Positions 28,884-39,572 of a stretch of DNA of 64,000 nucleotides are shown piece by piece; position 1 is the stretch's first letter; the number at the start of each line of letters is the position of its first letter. The notes beneath the pieces were generated by a model, which saw nothing but the letters and a program-made list of their open reading frames with translations, was not told the DNA's origin and did no database searches. The stretch spans positions 1 to 64,000 of the forward strand of contig NZ_BMPH01000011.1 of assembly GCF_014647495.1 (NCBI RefSeq). The letters are read 5' to 3'. The DNA comes from Glutamicibacter protophormiae. Its GTDB lineage: Bacteria > Actinomycetota > Actinomycetes > Actinomycetales > Micrococcaceae. Both the position numbers and the translations under genes were made by a program.

Positions 28884-30341
28884 GTGCCCACCGAACACCC
28901 TCCGATCGACATCGCCGCGCCTCCCGCCGCCCCGTCGCTGTCCACCCGGCAGATCACCGGCGTCATCACCGCATTGGCGCTGGCTGCCTTCATGATGATC
29001 CTCAACGAAACGGTGCTGACCGTGGCGTTGCCGGGGATCATGTCGGACCTGCAGATTTCCGCGGCCACCGGCCAGTGGCTCACTACCGGTTTCCTGCTGA
29101 CGCTTTCGGTGGTCATCCCCACCACGGGATTCCTGCTCCAGCGCTTCAACCACCGCTCGCTGTTCCTGGTCGCAGTCATCAGCTTCATCCTGGGCTCGGC
29201 GGCCGCGGCGCTCGCTGCGAGCTTCGCCATGCTGCTTGCCGCGCGCATCGTCCAGGCCCTGGGCACGGCCATCGTCCTGCCGTTGCTGATGACCACCACG
29301 CTGACATTGGTGCCGCCGCAGCGGCGCGGCACCATCATGGGGCTGAATTCCATTGTCATCGGCGTGGGACCGGCCATCGGCCCGACGGTCGCCGGCGCGG
29401 TCGTGCACGCATGGGGATGGCACTACATCTTCGTCATGATGCTGCCCATCGCCGTGCTGGTGCTGGCGCTGGGCGCGGTCTTCCTCAAGGTTCCCACGTC
29501 CGCCAGGAAGATCCGCGTCGATGCCGCCTCGGTGCTGCTGTCGGCCTTGGCCTTCGGCCTGCTGGTCTACGGAATCTCCAGCATTGAGCACGCGGCGCAG
29601 AACCCTGCGACGACCATTGCCTGCTTCGTTGCGGGAGCGGCATCGCTGGTTGTGTTCATCCGCCGCCAGCGCGCCCTGGCAGCCAGCGGCCGCGAGCTGC
29701 TGAACCTGTCGCCTTTTGCCTCGCGGACCTTCCGCTTGGCCATCGTGCTGATCATGATCGCCTTCGGCACCCTGCTCGGTTCGCTGATGATCGTGCCGAT
29801 CCTGCTTGAATCCGGTCAGGGCCTGGATTCGCTGACCATCGGCATCATGCTGCTTCCCGGCGGGCTGGTGCAGGCCGTGGCCGCGCCGATCTTCGGCCGC
29901 ATCTACGACCGCCACGGGCCGCGCCCGGTGCTGATTCCCGGCGCGGTGCTGCTGGCAGCAGGCCAGTGGCTGTATGTGTCGGTGCGCGTCGACAGCCCGT
30001 TGTGGCTGTTCATGACCGCGCATATCGTGTTCTCGATCGGTTTTGCGCTGCTCATGACCGGGCTGATGTCCTCCGCCATGGCCTCGGTGGATCCGCGCCT
30101 GTTCGGCCACGGCTCGGCCATTTTCAATACCGGCCAGCAGCTGGGCGGCGCCATCGGCACAACGATTTTCGTGACGGTTCTGACGCTGCTGTCCAAGGCG
30201 CAGCTGGCCTCCGGATCCGGCGCGGCCCAGGCGCTGTTCGGCGGGGCGCACATCGCGTTCATCATCGGCGCCGCACTGGCCACCCTGGCAGTGGTCCTGA
30301 CGCTGTTCATCGGGCGGGGCGCGGCGCAGCCGGCACGATAG
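28884..30341 (+). CDS. MFS drug efflux transporter, DHA2 (EmrB/QacA) type
   Basis: About 485 aa from the GTG at 28884, which has GAGG seven bases upstream. An ATG-like start at 28833 would lie inside the operator. It has about 14 hydrophobic segments, and the DHA2 motif in TM1 (NETVLTVALPGI) and the TM4-5 motif C region (IGVGPAIGPTVAGAVV) are visible. It probably exports lipophilic toxins by proton antiport. It is controlled by the divergent TetR. Confidence 0.88.
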   Translation: MPTEHPPIDIAAPPAAPSLSTRQITGVITALALAAFMMILNETVLTVALPGIMSDLQISAATGQWLTTGFLLTLSVVIPTTGFLLQRFNHRSLFLVAVISFILGSAAAALAASFAMLLAARIVQALGTAIVLPLLMTTTLTLVPPQRRGTIMGLNSIVIGVGPAIGPTVAGAVVHAWGWHYIFVMMLPIAVLVLALGAVFLKVPTSARKIRVDAASVLLSALAFGLLVYGISSIEHAAQNPATTIACFVAGAASLVVFIRRQRALAASGRELLNLSPFASRTFRLAIVLIMIAFGTLLGSLMIVPILLESGQGLDSLTIGIMLLPGGLVQAVAAPIFGRIYDRHGPRPVLIPGAVLLAAGQWLYVSVRVDSPLWLFMTAHIVFSIGFALLMTGLMSSAMASVDPRLFGHGSAIFNTGQQLGGAIGTTIFVTVLTLLSKAQLASGSGAAQALFGGAHIAFIIGAALATLAVVLTLFIGRGAAQPAR

Positions 30342-30504
30342 CCGTCCACGGTTTTTCCCCGACGACGGCCTGCGGTTTCCCAGCCTGCTTCAAGGTTCCG
30401 ATGCGCCATCCATGCCGCTCGCTAGGGTGGGGGGCATCTGCCGGTCCCGGCGGATGCCGAACAGCTTGTAAGATCGGCACAGTACCGAAGCAAAGGGAGA
30501 GAAC

Positions 30505-30666
30505 ATGGGCAGCAACCACGACGAAACCGTCGCTCCAGACAAGACCCCTGATCCGCACGGAAAAAACACCACCGTGCCGGACTCGCCGACGTCGTCCCCG
30601 ATCCCCTTCGCCCACCCCGGGCAGGACGAGGACAAGAAGGATTCCACCAAGCGTTCCGAAGACTAG
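30505..30666 (+). CDS. small hydrophilic protein (53 aa)
   Basis: A short gene with a strong site (AAAGGGAGAG) before the ATG and a perfect hairpin after the stop. The product is Pro/Asp/Lys/Ser-rich and begins MGSNHDETVAP. It looks disordered and has no recognised family. Confidence 0.5.
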   Translation: MGSNHDETVAPDKTPDPHGKNTTVPDSPTSSPIPFAHPGQDEDKKDSTKRSED

Positions 30667-30675
30667 TCTCTTGCG

Positions 30676-30728
30676 CAACGGCAATGGGCCGGCAGGTACC
30701 TCATGTACCTGCCGGCCCATTGCCGTTG
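30676..30728. terminator. bidirectional 24-bp hairpin
   Basis: Perfect 24-bp arms around CTCAT, between the small gene and the convergent catalase gene. Confidence 0.75.
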
Positions 30729-30740
30729 CCAGCGCCGAGG

Positions 30741-32846
30741 CTACCCCTCGGCAGGGAACCTGCCCCAGACCCGGTGCGCGGCGACCAGCTCCGCCAAGGT
30801 GCCGGCAAGCGCCTGGGCATCGACCAGTTCCACGCCGGGGGCTTCGCCCGCGATGCCTGCGGCGCTCAGCGCCCCGAAGGACGCTTCATCCAGGCACAGG
30901 ATCGGCTTGCTCTGCCGGTACGCCTCCTGGACCAGCAGGACCACGCGGGGGTCGGCCGCCGGGGAGTCGGAGACGTCTGCCCCGGCCTTGGTATCCAGCG
31001 GCACCCGGGCATCCCCGACCGGAGGCAGCGCCCCGGCCAGCACCAGCGCGTCGAATTCGATGGACCGCGTGGTGAAATACGTCCGGTCGATCTCCAAGCC
31101 CGAGTCGGTGGCCCCGGCGTGCGGGGCGACGATCAGCGGCGTCATGCCCTTGGCACTGATCGCCTCGGCGAGCGCGCGGTCCTGCGGATAACCCCGCAAG
31201 CCCACGACGATTCCGATCTGCCGGCCGTCCACCGGCCAGCTGGAACCGATCTGGGACAGCGCCGAGCTGGTTGGCAGGTCCTCGACGTCCAATTGGGCGG
31301 CCGGGGCTTCCAAGCCCAGCGCGGTGGCCACCGACGCCGCCAGGTCGCCGTCGATTTCCGCCAGGCACTGCACCTGGCGTTCGCGGATCGCTGCATCGGT
31401 GCACTTGCCCAGCTCAAAGCTGTAAGCCTGCTTGATGTGCTCGCGTTCCTGCGCGCTGAGGCTGCGGTAGAACAGCCGGGCCTGGGAATAGTGGTCCGAG
31501 AAGCTGACCGGTTCGCTGCGCTTCTTGGCTCCAGAGGTTTCCTGCGGGTATTCCAACGCCGGGAAGCTCTGGCCCTCGGCGAGGTCCGCCATGAACGGGC
31601 AGCCGCCATCCAGGGAATTGGGCTGATAGGGAGCTACCCCCTCGTGGATGTTGTGCTGGTGGAACCCGTCGCGGAACATGTCGTTGACCGGGTTCTTGGG
31701 CTGGTTGACCGGGATCTGAGAGAAGTTCGGCCCACCCAGCCGGGTCAGCTGGGTATCGAGGTAGGAGAACAACCGGGCCTGCAGCAGCGGGTCGTCGGTG
31801 ATGTCGATGCCCGGCACCAGGTGGCCGGGGTGGAAAGCCACCTGCTCGGTTTCGGCAAAGTAGTTGGATGGATTGCGGTCCAGCACCATCTTGCCGATCA
31901 GCTGCACCGGGGCCAATCCCTCCGGCACGAACTTCGTCGGGTCCAGCAGATCGATGCCCTGGAAGGTGGCGGTGCCGTCGTCCTCGAAGAGCTGGACCCC
32001 CAGCTCCCACTCCGGGAAGGCGCCGGCCTCGATCGCGTCGGCCAGGTCGCGACGGTGGAAATCCGGGTCCGCACCACCGGCAAGCTGCGCTTCTTCCCAC
32101 GTCAGCGAGTGGACCCCGAGCTTCGGTTTCCAATGGAACTTCACCAAGGAGGGCTTGCCCTCCGGGCCGATAAGACGGAACGTGTGTACGCCGAAGCCCT
32201 CCATCATGCGATAGGAGCGCGGGATGCCGCGGTCGCTCATGTTCCACAGGGTATGGGCCTGCGCCGGGGTATGCAGGGACACGAAGTCCCAGAAGGTGTT
32301 GTGCGCCGACTGCGCCTGCGGGATCTCGCGATCAGGCTCGGGCTTCACCGCGTGGACGACGTCAGGGAACTTCATGCCGTCCTGGATGAAGAACACCGGG
32401 ATGTTGTTGCCGACCAGGTCGAAGACGCCTTCGTCGGTGTAGAACTTGGTGGCGAAGCCGCGGGTGTCGCGGGCGGTGTCCATGGATCCGCGTGATCCGG
32501 CCACGGTGGAGAAGCGGACGAACACCTCGGTCTGTTTTCCGGGCTTCAGGAAGTCGGCGGCGCAGAAGTCCCCGGCGTTGCCGTAGCTGGTGAATGTCCC
32601 ATGCGCCCCGGCGCCGCGGGCATGCACCACGCGTTCCGGGATGCGCTCGTGGTCGAAGTGCATGATCTTTTCACGCAGGTGGTGGTCCTGCAGCAGGATC
32701 GGCCCCCGCTCGCCCACCTTGAGCGAGTGGTCGGTGTCGCTCAGCGGAGAGCCCTGGCTGGTGGTCAGGTGCTCTGCGCTTTGGCTGGGGGCTTTGCCCT
32801 CCCGATTCTTTCGAGACTCGGTTGGATGTGCTGATTCATTGGTCAT
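30741..32846 (-). CDS. katE: catalase, large-subunit (HPII/KatE) type
   Basis: A 701-aa haem catalase. Conserved parts are the distal-side VVHARGAGAHG and RFSTVAGSRGSMDTARDTRGFATKFYT, the haem channel IPVFFIQDGMKFPDVVHA, and the proximal Tyr region RLFSYLDTQLTRLG. The long C-terminal extension with a class I amidotransferase-like fold (IGIVVGLRGYP, PLIVAPHAG) marks the large-subunit clade. It destroys hydrogen peroxide in the cytosol. GAAGGAG stands before the ATG. Confidence 0.94.
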   Translation of the reverse strand: MTNESAHPTESRKNREGKAPSQSAEHLTTSQGSPLSDTDHSLKVGERGPILLQDHHLREKIMHFDHERIPERVVHARGAGAHGTFTSYGNAGDFCAADFLKPGKQTEVFVRFSTVAGSRGSMDTARDTRGFATKFYTDEGVFDLVGNNIPVFFIQDGMKFPDVVHAVKPEPDREIPQAQSAHNTFWDFVSLHTPAQAHTLWNMSDRGIPRSYRMMEGFGVHTFRLIGPEGKPSLVKFHWKPKLGVHSLTWEEAQLAGGADPDFHRRDLADAIEAGAFPEWELGVQLFEDDGTATFQGIDLLDPTKFVPEGLAPVQLIGKMVLDRNPSNYFAETEQVAFHPGHLVPGIDITDDPLLQARLFSYLDTQLTRLGGPNFSQIPVNQPKNPVNDMFRDGFHQHNIHEGVAPYQPNSLDGGCPFMADLAEGQSFPALEYPQETSGAKKRSEPVSFSDHYSQARLFYRSLSAQEREHIKQAYSFELGKCTDAAIRERQVQCLAEIDGDLAASVATALGLEAPAAQLDVEDLPTSSALSQIGSSWPVDGRQIGIVVGLRGYPQDRALAEAISAKGMTPLIVAPHAGATDSGLEIDRTYFTTRSIEFDALVLAGALPPVGDARVPLDTKAGADVSDSPAADPRVVLLVQEAYRQSKPILCLDEASFGALSAAGIAGEAPGVELVDAQALAGTLAELVAAHRVWGRFPAEG

Positions 32847-33022
32847 TGCATGCTCCTTCGTCCTGGAATTCGTGCGGAATGCCTTCGGCTGCCCCGCGCG
32901 GCGCTCCGCGATGCGGCGGACAGCAAGGTGATTGCCACGCTATGGGCTCGGGCAGGGCGTTTCCATGAAGTCTGCCGATTCCCATGGTCCTTCCAGACTG
33001 TCGCTCCCAGCGCAACCCGAGG

Positions 33023-33043
33023 AAAGATTGTTGAACAATCTTT
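33023..33043 (+). promoter_or_regulatory. GntR-type operator before the pxpA operon
   Basis: A 21-nt palindrome centred on TTGTTGAACAA (33028-33038), about 55 bp before pxpA. The same core occurs twice before the NRAMP gene. Confidence 0.65.
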
Positions 33044-33093
33044 GATTTTGGTGCATTCTGTAATCAGCACATTTTTTCGAGACGGGGATCACA

Positions 33094-33852
33094 ATGCCAT
33101 TCATAGACCTGAACTCCGATGTCGGCGAGTCCTTCGGCAACTGGACGATGGGCGATGACGCCGCGATCTTCGCCTCCGTTTCCTCCGCGAACGTCGCCTG
33201 CGGCTTCCACGCCGGAGACCCCAGCACCATCCGCCAGACCTGCAAGGACGCCGCAGCCGCCGGGGTGACCATCGGTGCGCACGTGGGCTACCGGGATCTG
33301 GCAGGCTTCGGCCGCCGCTTCGTGGACTGCTCGGCCAGCGAACTGGCCGACGACGTGCTCTACCAGCTAGGCGCCCTGCATGCGCTGGCGCGCTCGGCCG
33401 GAAGCGAGATCAAATACGTGAAGCCGCATGGCGCGCTCTACAACACGATCGTGCACCATGAGGTGCACGCCCAAGCCGTGGTCGATGCCATCAAGGCCTT
33501 CGGCGAAGACCTGCCGGTACTGCTGCTGCCCGGTTCCGTGGCCCTGGCCAAGGCCGAGAAGGCAGGCCTGCGCGGGGTCGCCGAGGCCTTCGCCGACCGC
33601 AACTACACCCCGGACGGCACCCTGGTCTCCCGCCGCGAGGCCAACGCGGTGCTGCACGACCCGGCGGCCGTCACCGCGAACATGATCCGCCTGGCGACCG
33701 AGGGCACCCTGGTGGCCGTGGACGGCAGCATCATCGCCATGCCCGCCGACAGCATCTGCCTGCACGGCGACACCGCCGGAGCGGTGGCCATGGCGGCCGC
33801 GGTCCGCGCAGGCCTGGAATCCGCCGGCGTGAGCATTAAGAGTTTTGCATGA
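33094..33852 (+). CDS. pxpA: LamB/YcsF family, 5-oxoprolinase subunit A
   Basis: A 252-aa protein with the family N-terminus [13 protein letters not shown], followed by [29 protein letters not shown] and KPHGALYN. PxpA works with PxpB and PxpC in ATP-dependent hydrolysis of 5-oxoproline to glutamate. It starts an operon with the pxpBC fusion (4-nt overlap), a biotin carboxylase and a GntR regulator. The biotin carboxylase means a different lactam or carboxylation-driven reaction is also possible. Confidence 0.9.
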   Translation: MPFIDLNSDVGESFGNWTMGDDAAIFASVSSANVACGFHAGDPSTIRQTCKDAAAAGVTIGAHVGYRDLAGFGRRFVDCSASELADDVLYQLGALHALARSAGSEIKYVKPHGALYNTIVHHEVHAQAVVDAIKAFGEDLPVLLLPGSVALAKAEKAGLRGVAEAFADRNYTPDGTLVSRREANAVLHDPAAVTANMIRLATEGTLVAVDGSIIAMPADSICLHGDTAGAVAMAAAVRAGLESAGVSIKSFA

Positions 33853-35483
33853 GCCTGCGCGACGTCCGGCTGGCCGGCAGCCGTTCGGTGCTGGTTGAGC
33901 TCCCGGATCTGGATTCCGTACTGGGATTGTCGGCCCTGCTGCGCACCAGCCCGCTGCCCGGACAGGTCGATGTGCTGGCCGCCGCGGGCACCGTGTTCAT
34001 CAAGGCCGACTGCCTGGCCAACGCGCAAGCCATCGCCAACACCGTGCGCACCCTGGAACTCGACGTGGCCGCGGCCGCCGCCGGTTCCCTGGTCAAGATC
34101 CCCGTGCACTACGACGGCGAAGACCTGGCCGAGGTGGCCCGGCTGACCTCGCTGAGCACCGAGGCGGTGGTCAACGCCCACTCCGGGCAGACCTGGCGGG
34201 CGGCCTTCGGCGGCTTCGCCCCGGGTTTCGCCTACCTGCTGGGCGATAACCAGCTGCTGAACGTGCCGCGCCGCGCCACCCCGCGCAAGGCGGTCCCCGC
34301 CGGTGCGGTGGCCCTGGCCGGGGAGTACTCCGCCGTCTATCCGCGCCGGTCCCCCGGCGGCTGGCAGCTGATCGGCCACACCGACGCGGTGCTGTGGGAC
34401 CTCCAGCGCGAAAACCCCGCGCTGATCCGTCCGCAGGACCGGGTGCAGTTCATCCCCAGCCGCACCGCGCTGACCGTGTCGACACCTGCTGACCCCGTGC
34501 CCGCCCGGGACACCGCGGCCCCGGGGCAGTCCTCCGGCCTGCTGGAAATCCTGGATCCGGGCCTGCAGTCGCTGATCCAGGACGCGGGCCGTCCGGGCCT
34601 GGGCGATCTGGGGGTCAGCACCGCCGGATGGGCCGATGCCATCTCCGCGGCCCAGGCCAACCGCCTGGTCGGCAACCGCCCCGGCGCCGCCGTCATCGAA
34701 AACCTGATGGGCACGCTCACCCTGCGCGCCCGCGGCGATGCTGTGCTCTCGGTCTCCGGCGCCGCCGCCACCGTGGACATCACCCCGGTTCCGGGAGACG
34801 ACTTCCACGAGGCCCGGCAGATCCCCATGGACACCCCCTTCGCGCTGCTCGACGGCGAGACGCTCACCCTGTCAGGTACCGGCGCCGGACTGCGCAGCTA
34901 CCTGGGCGTGCGTGGCGGCTTGGACATCCCGCAGGTGCTCGGCTCCCGCTCCACCGATTCGATGTCGGGGATCGGCCCCGCACCGCTGCGCGCCGGGCAG
35001 CTGCTCCCGGTCGGCCGGCTCGACGGCCTGCAGGTGGTCGGCAACCCCGAACCCTCGCCGCTGCCGGTGCCCGATGAGCATGGCGTCTTCACGCTGCGCA
35101 TCACCCCCGGCCCGCGCGACGACTGGTTCGACGCACCGGGGCTGGCACGGCTGACCGGCCAGCTCTGGAAGGCTTCCGCGGATTCGAACCGCGTGGGCAT
35201 CAGGCTGGCGCTGGGCGAGGAGAACGCCCAACCGCTGCAGCGGGTGCGCGAGGGCGAACTGGCGTCCGAAGGCGTGGCCCTCGGCTCGCTGCAGGTCCCG
35301 CCCTCCGGCTTGCCAGTGCTCTTCCTGGCCGACCACCCGGTCACCGGCGGCTACCCGGTGATCGCCGCGGTGCTCGATGAGGACCTTTCGGCCGCCGCCC
35401 AGCTGCCCCCGGGCGCCTTGATCCGCTTCAAACTGACGCCCCACCCCGGAACCCGCACCACCGTGAAGGAACCCCGCGCATGA
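33849..35483 (+). CDS. pxpBC: PxpB-PxpC fusion (KipI-KipA; allophanate hydrolase subunits 1 and 2)
   Basis: A 544-aa fusion. The first ~210 residues are the KipI/PxpB domain ([34 protein letters not shown]). From about 230 on it is KipA/PxpC ([61 protein letters not shown]). The pair is homologous to the carboxyltransferase part of urea carboxylase. In many bacteria the two are separate genes. It overlaps both neighbours by ATGA, showing tight coupling. Confidence 0.9.
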   Translation: MSLRDVRLAGSRSVLVELPDLDSVLGLSALLRTSPLPGQVDVLAAAGTVFIKADCLANAQAIANTVRTLELDVAAAAAGSLVKIPVHYDGEDLAEVARLTSLSTEAVVNAHSGQTWRAAFGGFAPGFAYLLGDNQLLNVPRRATPRKAVPAGAVALAGEYSAVYPRRSPGGWQLIGHTDAVLWDLQRENPALIRPQDRVQFIPSRTALTVSTPADPVPARDTAAPGQSSGLLEILDPGLQSLIQDAGRPGLGDLGVSTAGWADAISAAQANRLVGNRPGAAVIENLMGTLTLRARGDAVLSVSGAAATVDITPVPGDDFHEARQIPMDTPFALLDGETLTLSGTGAGLRSYLGVRGGLDIPQVLGSRSTDSMSGIGPAPLRAGQLLPVGRLDGLQVVGNPEPSPLPVPDEHGVFTLRITPGPRDDWFDAPGLARLTGQLWKASADSNRVGIRLALGEENAQPLQRVREGELASEGVALGSLQVPPSGLPVLFLADHPVTGGYPVIAAVLDEDLSAAAQLPPGALIRFKLTPHPGTRTTVKEPRA

Positions 35484-37222
35484 AAAAAGTACTGATCGCC
35501 AACCGCGGCGAAATCGCCGTCCGCATTGCCCGCGCCTGCACCGATGCCCAGCTGGTCTCCGTGGCGGTCTACTCGGACCCGGACGCCGACGCCCTGCACG
35601 TGCGCCGCGCCGACGAGGCCTACGCGCTGAACGGTTCGCAGAGCGCCGACACCTACCTGGACATCGAGAAGATCATCGAGATCGGCACCCGCGCCGGCGC
35701 CGACGCGGTGCACCCGGGCTACGGTTTCCTAGCCGAAAACGCCGACTTCGCCCAGGCCGTCATCGACGCCGGCATGACCTGGATCGGCCCGTCCCCGCAA
35801 GCCATCCGCGCCCTGGGCAACAAGGTCACCGCCCGCGAGATCGCGGTGCGCGCCGGGGCCCCGCTGGTGCCGGGCACCGACGGCCCGGTGGCCGACGCGG
35901 CGCAGGTGCGCGCCTTCGCGCAGCAGTTCGGCCTGCCGGTGGCCATCAAGGCGGCCTTCGGCGGCGGCGGACGCGGCATCAAGGTGGTCCGCGCGCTTCA
36001 GGACATCGAGGCCTCCTACGATTCGGCGGTGCGCGAGGCGACCGCGGCCTTCGGCCGCGGCGAGTGCTTCGTCGAACGCTTCCTGGACAAGCCGCGCCAC
36101 GTCGAGGCGCAGGTGCTGGCCGACAGCCACGGCAATGCCGTGGTGGTGGGCACCCGCGACTGCTCGCTGCAGCGCCGCCACCAGAAGCTCGTCGAGGAGG
36201 CTCCGGCCCCGTTCCTCACCGATGAGCAGCGCGCATCGATCCATTCCTCGGCCAAGGCCATCTGCCTGGAGGCAGGCTACGTGGGCGCCGGAACCGTTGA
36301 ATACCTGGTGGCCCCGGACGGGCTGATCTCCTTCCTGGAGGTCAACACCCGCCTGCAGGTGGAGCACCCGATCACCGAGGAAACCACCGGCGTGGACCTG
36401 GTGGCCGAGCAGCTGCGCATCGCGGCCGGGCAGCCGCTGTCCTTCACCGAGGACCCGGAGCCCACCGGGCACAGCTTCGAGTTCCGCATCAACGCCGAGG
36501 ACCCGGCGCGCGGCTTCCTGCCCGGCCCCGGACGCATCACCGGGTTCGAGGCGCCGACCGGTTCGGGCATCCGCGTGGATTCGGGCGTGCGCACCAACTC
36601 GGTGGTCCCCTCCTACTACGACTCCCTGATGGCCAAGCTGATCGTCACCGGCGCCACCCGCGCCCAGGCGCTGCGCCGCGCGAAGCAGGCACTGGATGAA
36701 ATGACCATCACCGGCGTGCCCTCGGTACTGCCCTTCCACCGTGCTGTGGTGCGCAACGCCGAGTTCACCCGGGACGATACCTACGGCGTCTACACCACGT
36801 GGATCGAGACGGAATTCGCCGAGGACCTGGCATCCAGCCCGGAAATCGCCGCCGCCCAGCCAGGTGCCGAACGCGAGACCCTCACCATCGAAATCGAGGG
36901 CAAGGCCATGAACATCGGCCTGCCGGCCTCGCTGGTGGATTCCATCCGCCACGGCGGCCACGGGGCAGCCATGGAAGCCGCCGCGGACAGCGTCGAGTCC
37001 TCCGCCAGCGCCGCCACCCTGGCCGCCCCGATGAACGGGAACCTGGTCAAGTGGGTAGCCGAGGACGGCGCCGTGGTCGCCGCCGGCGACACCATCGCCG
37101 TGCTGGAAGCCATGAAGATGGAATCCAATGTCACCGCGCACGCCTCCGGGACCTTCACCCGGGGCGGGCAGGCCCCCGGCACCATGATTTCCCGCGGCGA
37201 GGCCATGGGGAGCATCGCTTAA
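35480..37222 (+). CDS. biotin carboxylase with C-terminal BCCP domain
   Basis: A 580-aa acyl-CoA carboxylase alpha-like protein. Biotin carboxylase motifs are [14 protein letters not shown], the ATP-grasp loop [11 protein letters not shown] and the signature [15 protein letters not shown]. The C-terminal domain has the biotinylation site EAMKMES. Biotin is carboxylated with bicarbonate and ATP. No acyl-CoA carboxyltransferase is nearby; the neighbour is the KipI-KipA protein, which resembles the urea carboxylase transferase. The set could form a lactam or urea-like carboxylase; this is inference. Confidence 0.88.
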   Translation: MKKVLIANRGEIAVRIARACTDAQLVSVAVYSDPDADALHVRRADEAYALNGSQSADTYLDIEKIIEIGTRAGADAVHPGYGFLAENADFAQAVIDAGMTWIGPSPQAIRALGNKVTAREIAVRAGAPLVPGTDGPVADAAQVRAFAQQFGLPVAIKAAFGGGGRGIKVVRALQDIEASYDSAVREATAAFGRGECFVERFLDKPRHVEAQVLADSHGNAVVVGTRDCSLQRRHQKLVEEAPAPFLTDEQRASIHSSAKAICLEAGYVGAGTVEYLVAPDGLISFLEVNTRLQVEHPITEETTGVDLVAEQLRIAAGQPLSFTEDPEPTGHSFEFRINAEDPARGFLPGPGRITGFEAPTGSGIRVDSGVRTNSVVPSYYDSLMAKLIVTGATRAQALRRAKQALDEMTITGVPSVLPFHRAVVRNAEFTRDDTYGVYTTWIETEFAEDLASSPEIAAAQPGAERETLTIEIEGKAMNIGLPASLVDSIRHGGHGAAMEAAADSVESSASAATLAAPMNGNLVKWVAEDGAVVAAGDTIAVLEAMKMESNVTAHASGTFTRGGQAPGTMISRGEAMGSIA

Positions 37223-37263
37223 CGCTTTGCACCGCGTCCGGCGGGGTGAATTAGATTGGTTGC

Positions 37264-37959
37264 ATGCCCATGAATGAATTGCTCCGCGCTCTGCCACTGG
37301 ACGAGGAGGCGACCCACGCCCATACCGGCGCCTGGGTTGCCTCGGTGCTGCGCACCAGGATTGCCGAGGGGCGGCTTCGCCCGGGGAGCAAGCTTTCCGA
37401 GCAGTCCCTGGCTCAGGCCCTGGGAGTCTCGCGCAATACGCTGCGCGAAGCATTCACCGTCCTCGGCAATGAACTGATCCTCACCCGCATCCCCAACCGC
37501 GGGGTGTTCGTCGCCTCCCCCGGCATGGACGACGTCAGGGAAATCTACGCGGTGCGCCGCATGATCGAGCCCGCGGCGCTGCAGTGGGGACCAGAACTGA
37601 ACGTGCCGGGCCTTGAACGGATCGTCAAGCGGGCCCGCGCCGCCCTGGCCTCCGGAAAGATCGAGGCGATGGCGGACGCGAACCAGCGCTTCCACGAGGA
37701 GGTCGTGCGCGCCAGCGGCAGCGCCCAGCTGCAGGAGCTCATGACCCGGGTGCTGGCCCAGATGCGACTGGTTTTCCATGCCATGAGCGATGCGCCGGAC
37801 TTCCACTCGCACTATGTCGAGCTCAACGCTTCCCTGGTGGACTTGTTGCGGGCCGGCGAGCGCGACCAGGCCGCACAGGCCTTGCGCGGCTATCTGGATA
37901 CCGCCGAAACCGAGCTGCTGGCCCATTTGAAGGATCGGATGGCCGCGGACGGCAGCTAG
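37264..37959 (+). CDS. GntR family regulator (FCD domain)
   Basis: A 231-aa regulator with a winged helix (GSKLSEQSLAQALGVSRNTLREAFTVL) and an FCD C-terminal domain (NQRFHEEVVRASGSAQLQEL). It is the last gene of the pxp-type operon, 41 nt after the carboxylase. It is the likely binder of the TTGTTGAACAA sites before pxpA and the NRAMP gene. Confidence 0.88.
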   Translation: MPMNELLRALPLDEEATHAHTGAWVASVLRTRIAEGRLRPGSKLSEQSLAQALGVSRNTLREAFTVLGNELILTRIPNRGVFVASPGMDDVREIYAVRRMIEPAALQWGPELNVPGLERIVKRARAALASGKIEAMADANQRFHEEVVRASGSAQLQELMTRVLAQMRLVFHAMSDAPDFHSHYVELNASLVDLLRAGERDQAAQALRGYLDTAETELLAHLKDRMAADGS

Positions 37960-37980
37960 GCCTGCCGGGACCGATTCGGT

Positions 37981-39249
37981 TCAGCTGCTGTCCCGGGCCG
38001 CGAGTGCAGCCCCGGAGCCAATGCGCTCCAGCGTACGGGGCAGGTGCTTGCGCGAGTTCACGGCCACAATGGCCAGGGACAGCGAACACAGGACCACCAC
38101 GGCGCCCATGATCCACAAGCTGCCGACCCACTGGGCCACCAGCGCGATCACCGTGGGCGCCAGGAACCCTGCGTAGGCAAAGGTATAGAAGAACCCGGTG
38201 AGCAGCCCAAGCTCATCGGGCCCGGCGGCGCGCTGCAGTTCAAGCAGTCCGCCGACCATCAGCAACCCGTTGCCGCAGCCGAGCAGCACCGACGCGGCCA
38301 GCCCGGCCGCCGGGCTGTTGAGCAGGATCGCCGCGATGATGGCCAGCATGCCGCCCAGCACCACCGAGACGCCCAGCAGCAGGGTGCGGGCGCTGTTGAC
38401 GGTGTCGACTCTGCGTCCCAGCGGCTGGACCAGAACACCGCATCCCATGGTCAAGGCCACTGCCACGGTGGTGTAGGCATGGCGTGCTTCACCACCCATG
38501 GCGGGAACCATCTGAGGAATCACCACGAAGCCCATGGTCGCCGCGGCGAACACCCACGGTGCGGCAGGTGCGATGACCGCCCAAAACCGCTTGCCACCGG
38601 TCTGCTGCACGGCGCCACCCGGTACACGCCGGGCCTGGTCTCCCGGAGCCTTGGCCTTCGGGAGCTGGCGCTGCCTGGTCTCGGGGAGCCGGCGCAGCAG
38701 AAAAAGGACCGGCAGGCACAACAGGATATGCGTCGCGTAGGGAAGAATATCCGGCATCGGCGCCCACGACACCAGCAATCCCCCGGCCACCGGGCCCAGG
38801 CAGAAACCGGTGGAGGTCAGCAGCGAGGCGCGTCGGGCACCGGATCCGGCCGCCGACGTTGGATCCCACGGCGCCTGGGAGAGCTCCTTGACCCAACTCG
38901 TTGCGGCCGCCATGCCCAGGCCGGTTGCCGTGCCGGCCAGCAGCCTGCCGGCGAACAACGGCAAGGGACCGAGGTGGGAGAGCATCAGGGCAAGGCTTGC
39001 GGCAATGGAGATCAGCACCGCGACCATGGTGAGCCGTTTTCGTCCGCGCAGGTCCGAGGCCCGCCCGCCGAGCAGCAGGGCTGGAACCAGTCCCAGCACG
39101 TAGATGCCCAGCAGGGAGGTCACCAGCACTTCCGAGAAGCCGTGCTCCTGCCGGTAATGCACCAGCAGGGCAACGTACTGGTTGGCTCCCCATCCCACCA
39201 GAAGCAGGCTCAATGCTGCGGGGAACCAATATCTTGCCTTTTGCGCCAT
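37981..39249 (-). CDS. MFS transporter (12 helices)
   Basis: A 422-aa transporter of the DHA1-like group with about 12 hydrophobic segments and the TM2-3 motif GGRASDLRGRKRLTM. The substrate is unknown. It converges with the preceding gntR gene and is divergent from the next gntR gene at 39572. Confidence 0.82.
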   Translation of the reverse strand: MAQKARYWFPAALSLLLVGWGANQYVALLVHYRQEHGFSEVLVTSLLGIYVLGLVPALLLGGRASDLRGRKRLTMVAVLISIAASLALMLSHLGPLPLFAGRLLAGTATGLGMAAATSWVKELSQAPWDPTSAAGSGARRASLLTSTGFCLGPVAGGLLVSWAPMPDILPYATHILLCLPVLFLLRRLPETRQRQLPKAKAPGDQARRVPGGAVQQTGGKRFWAVIAPAAPWVFAAATMGFVVIPQMVPAMGGEARHAYTTVAVALTMGCGVLVQPLGRRVDTVNSARTLLLGVSVVLGGMLAIIAAILLNSPAAGLAASVLLGCGNGLLMVGGLLELQRAAGPDELGLLTGFFYTFAYAGFLAPTVIALVAQWVGSLWIMGAVVVLCSLSLAIVAVNSRKHLPRTLERIGSGAALAARDSS

Positions 39250-39500
39250 GGACCGCTGTTTCTTTCACACGTTCAAGTTGATGATGGGCGGCCTGCTGGC
39301 CGCCATTCACGCCAGTGTGTCATGATTCACAGGGCCATGGCGGATTCATGACGGCACTTCCATGCCGGCACCCCGCCGTCCAACGGCGCAGCTGGCCATC
39401 CGTCCCCCGGAGCTTGTCGATATGATCAATCCTGAGCTGATCGCATTGCCTTGCAGGGAAAACGACAGCAGATCAACCCAAACCCCAGAGAGGTCGACAG

Positions 39501-39572
39501 ATGCGTACAGCATTCACAATGCAGACCAGTCGATGCCGCTCCGTCTTCCGCCCCGGGCGCCGGGGGGCCTGA
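39501..39572 (+). CDS. possible 23-aa leader peptide
   Basis: A short frame with AGAGAGG placed before its ATG. It ends with TGA overlapping the gntR ATG (TGATG at 39570-39574), so ribosomes could pass straight to the regulator gene. The product (starting MRTAFTMQTS) is basic and has no known match. It may control regulator translation or may be chance. Confidence 0.35.
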   Translation: MRTAFTMQTSRCRSVFRPGRRGA

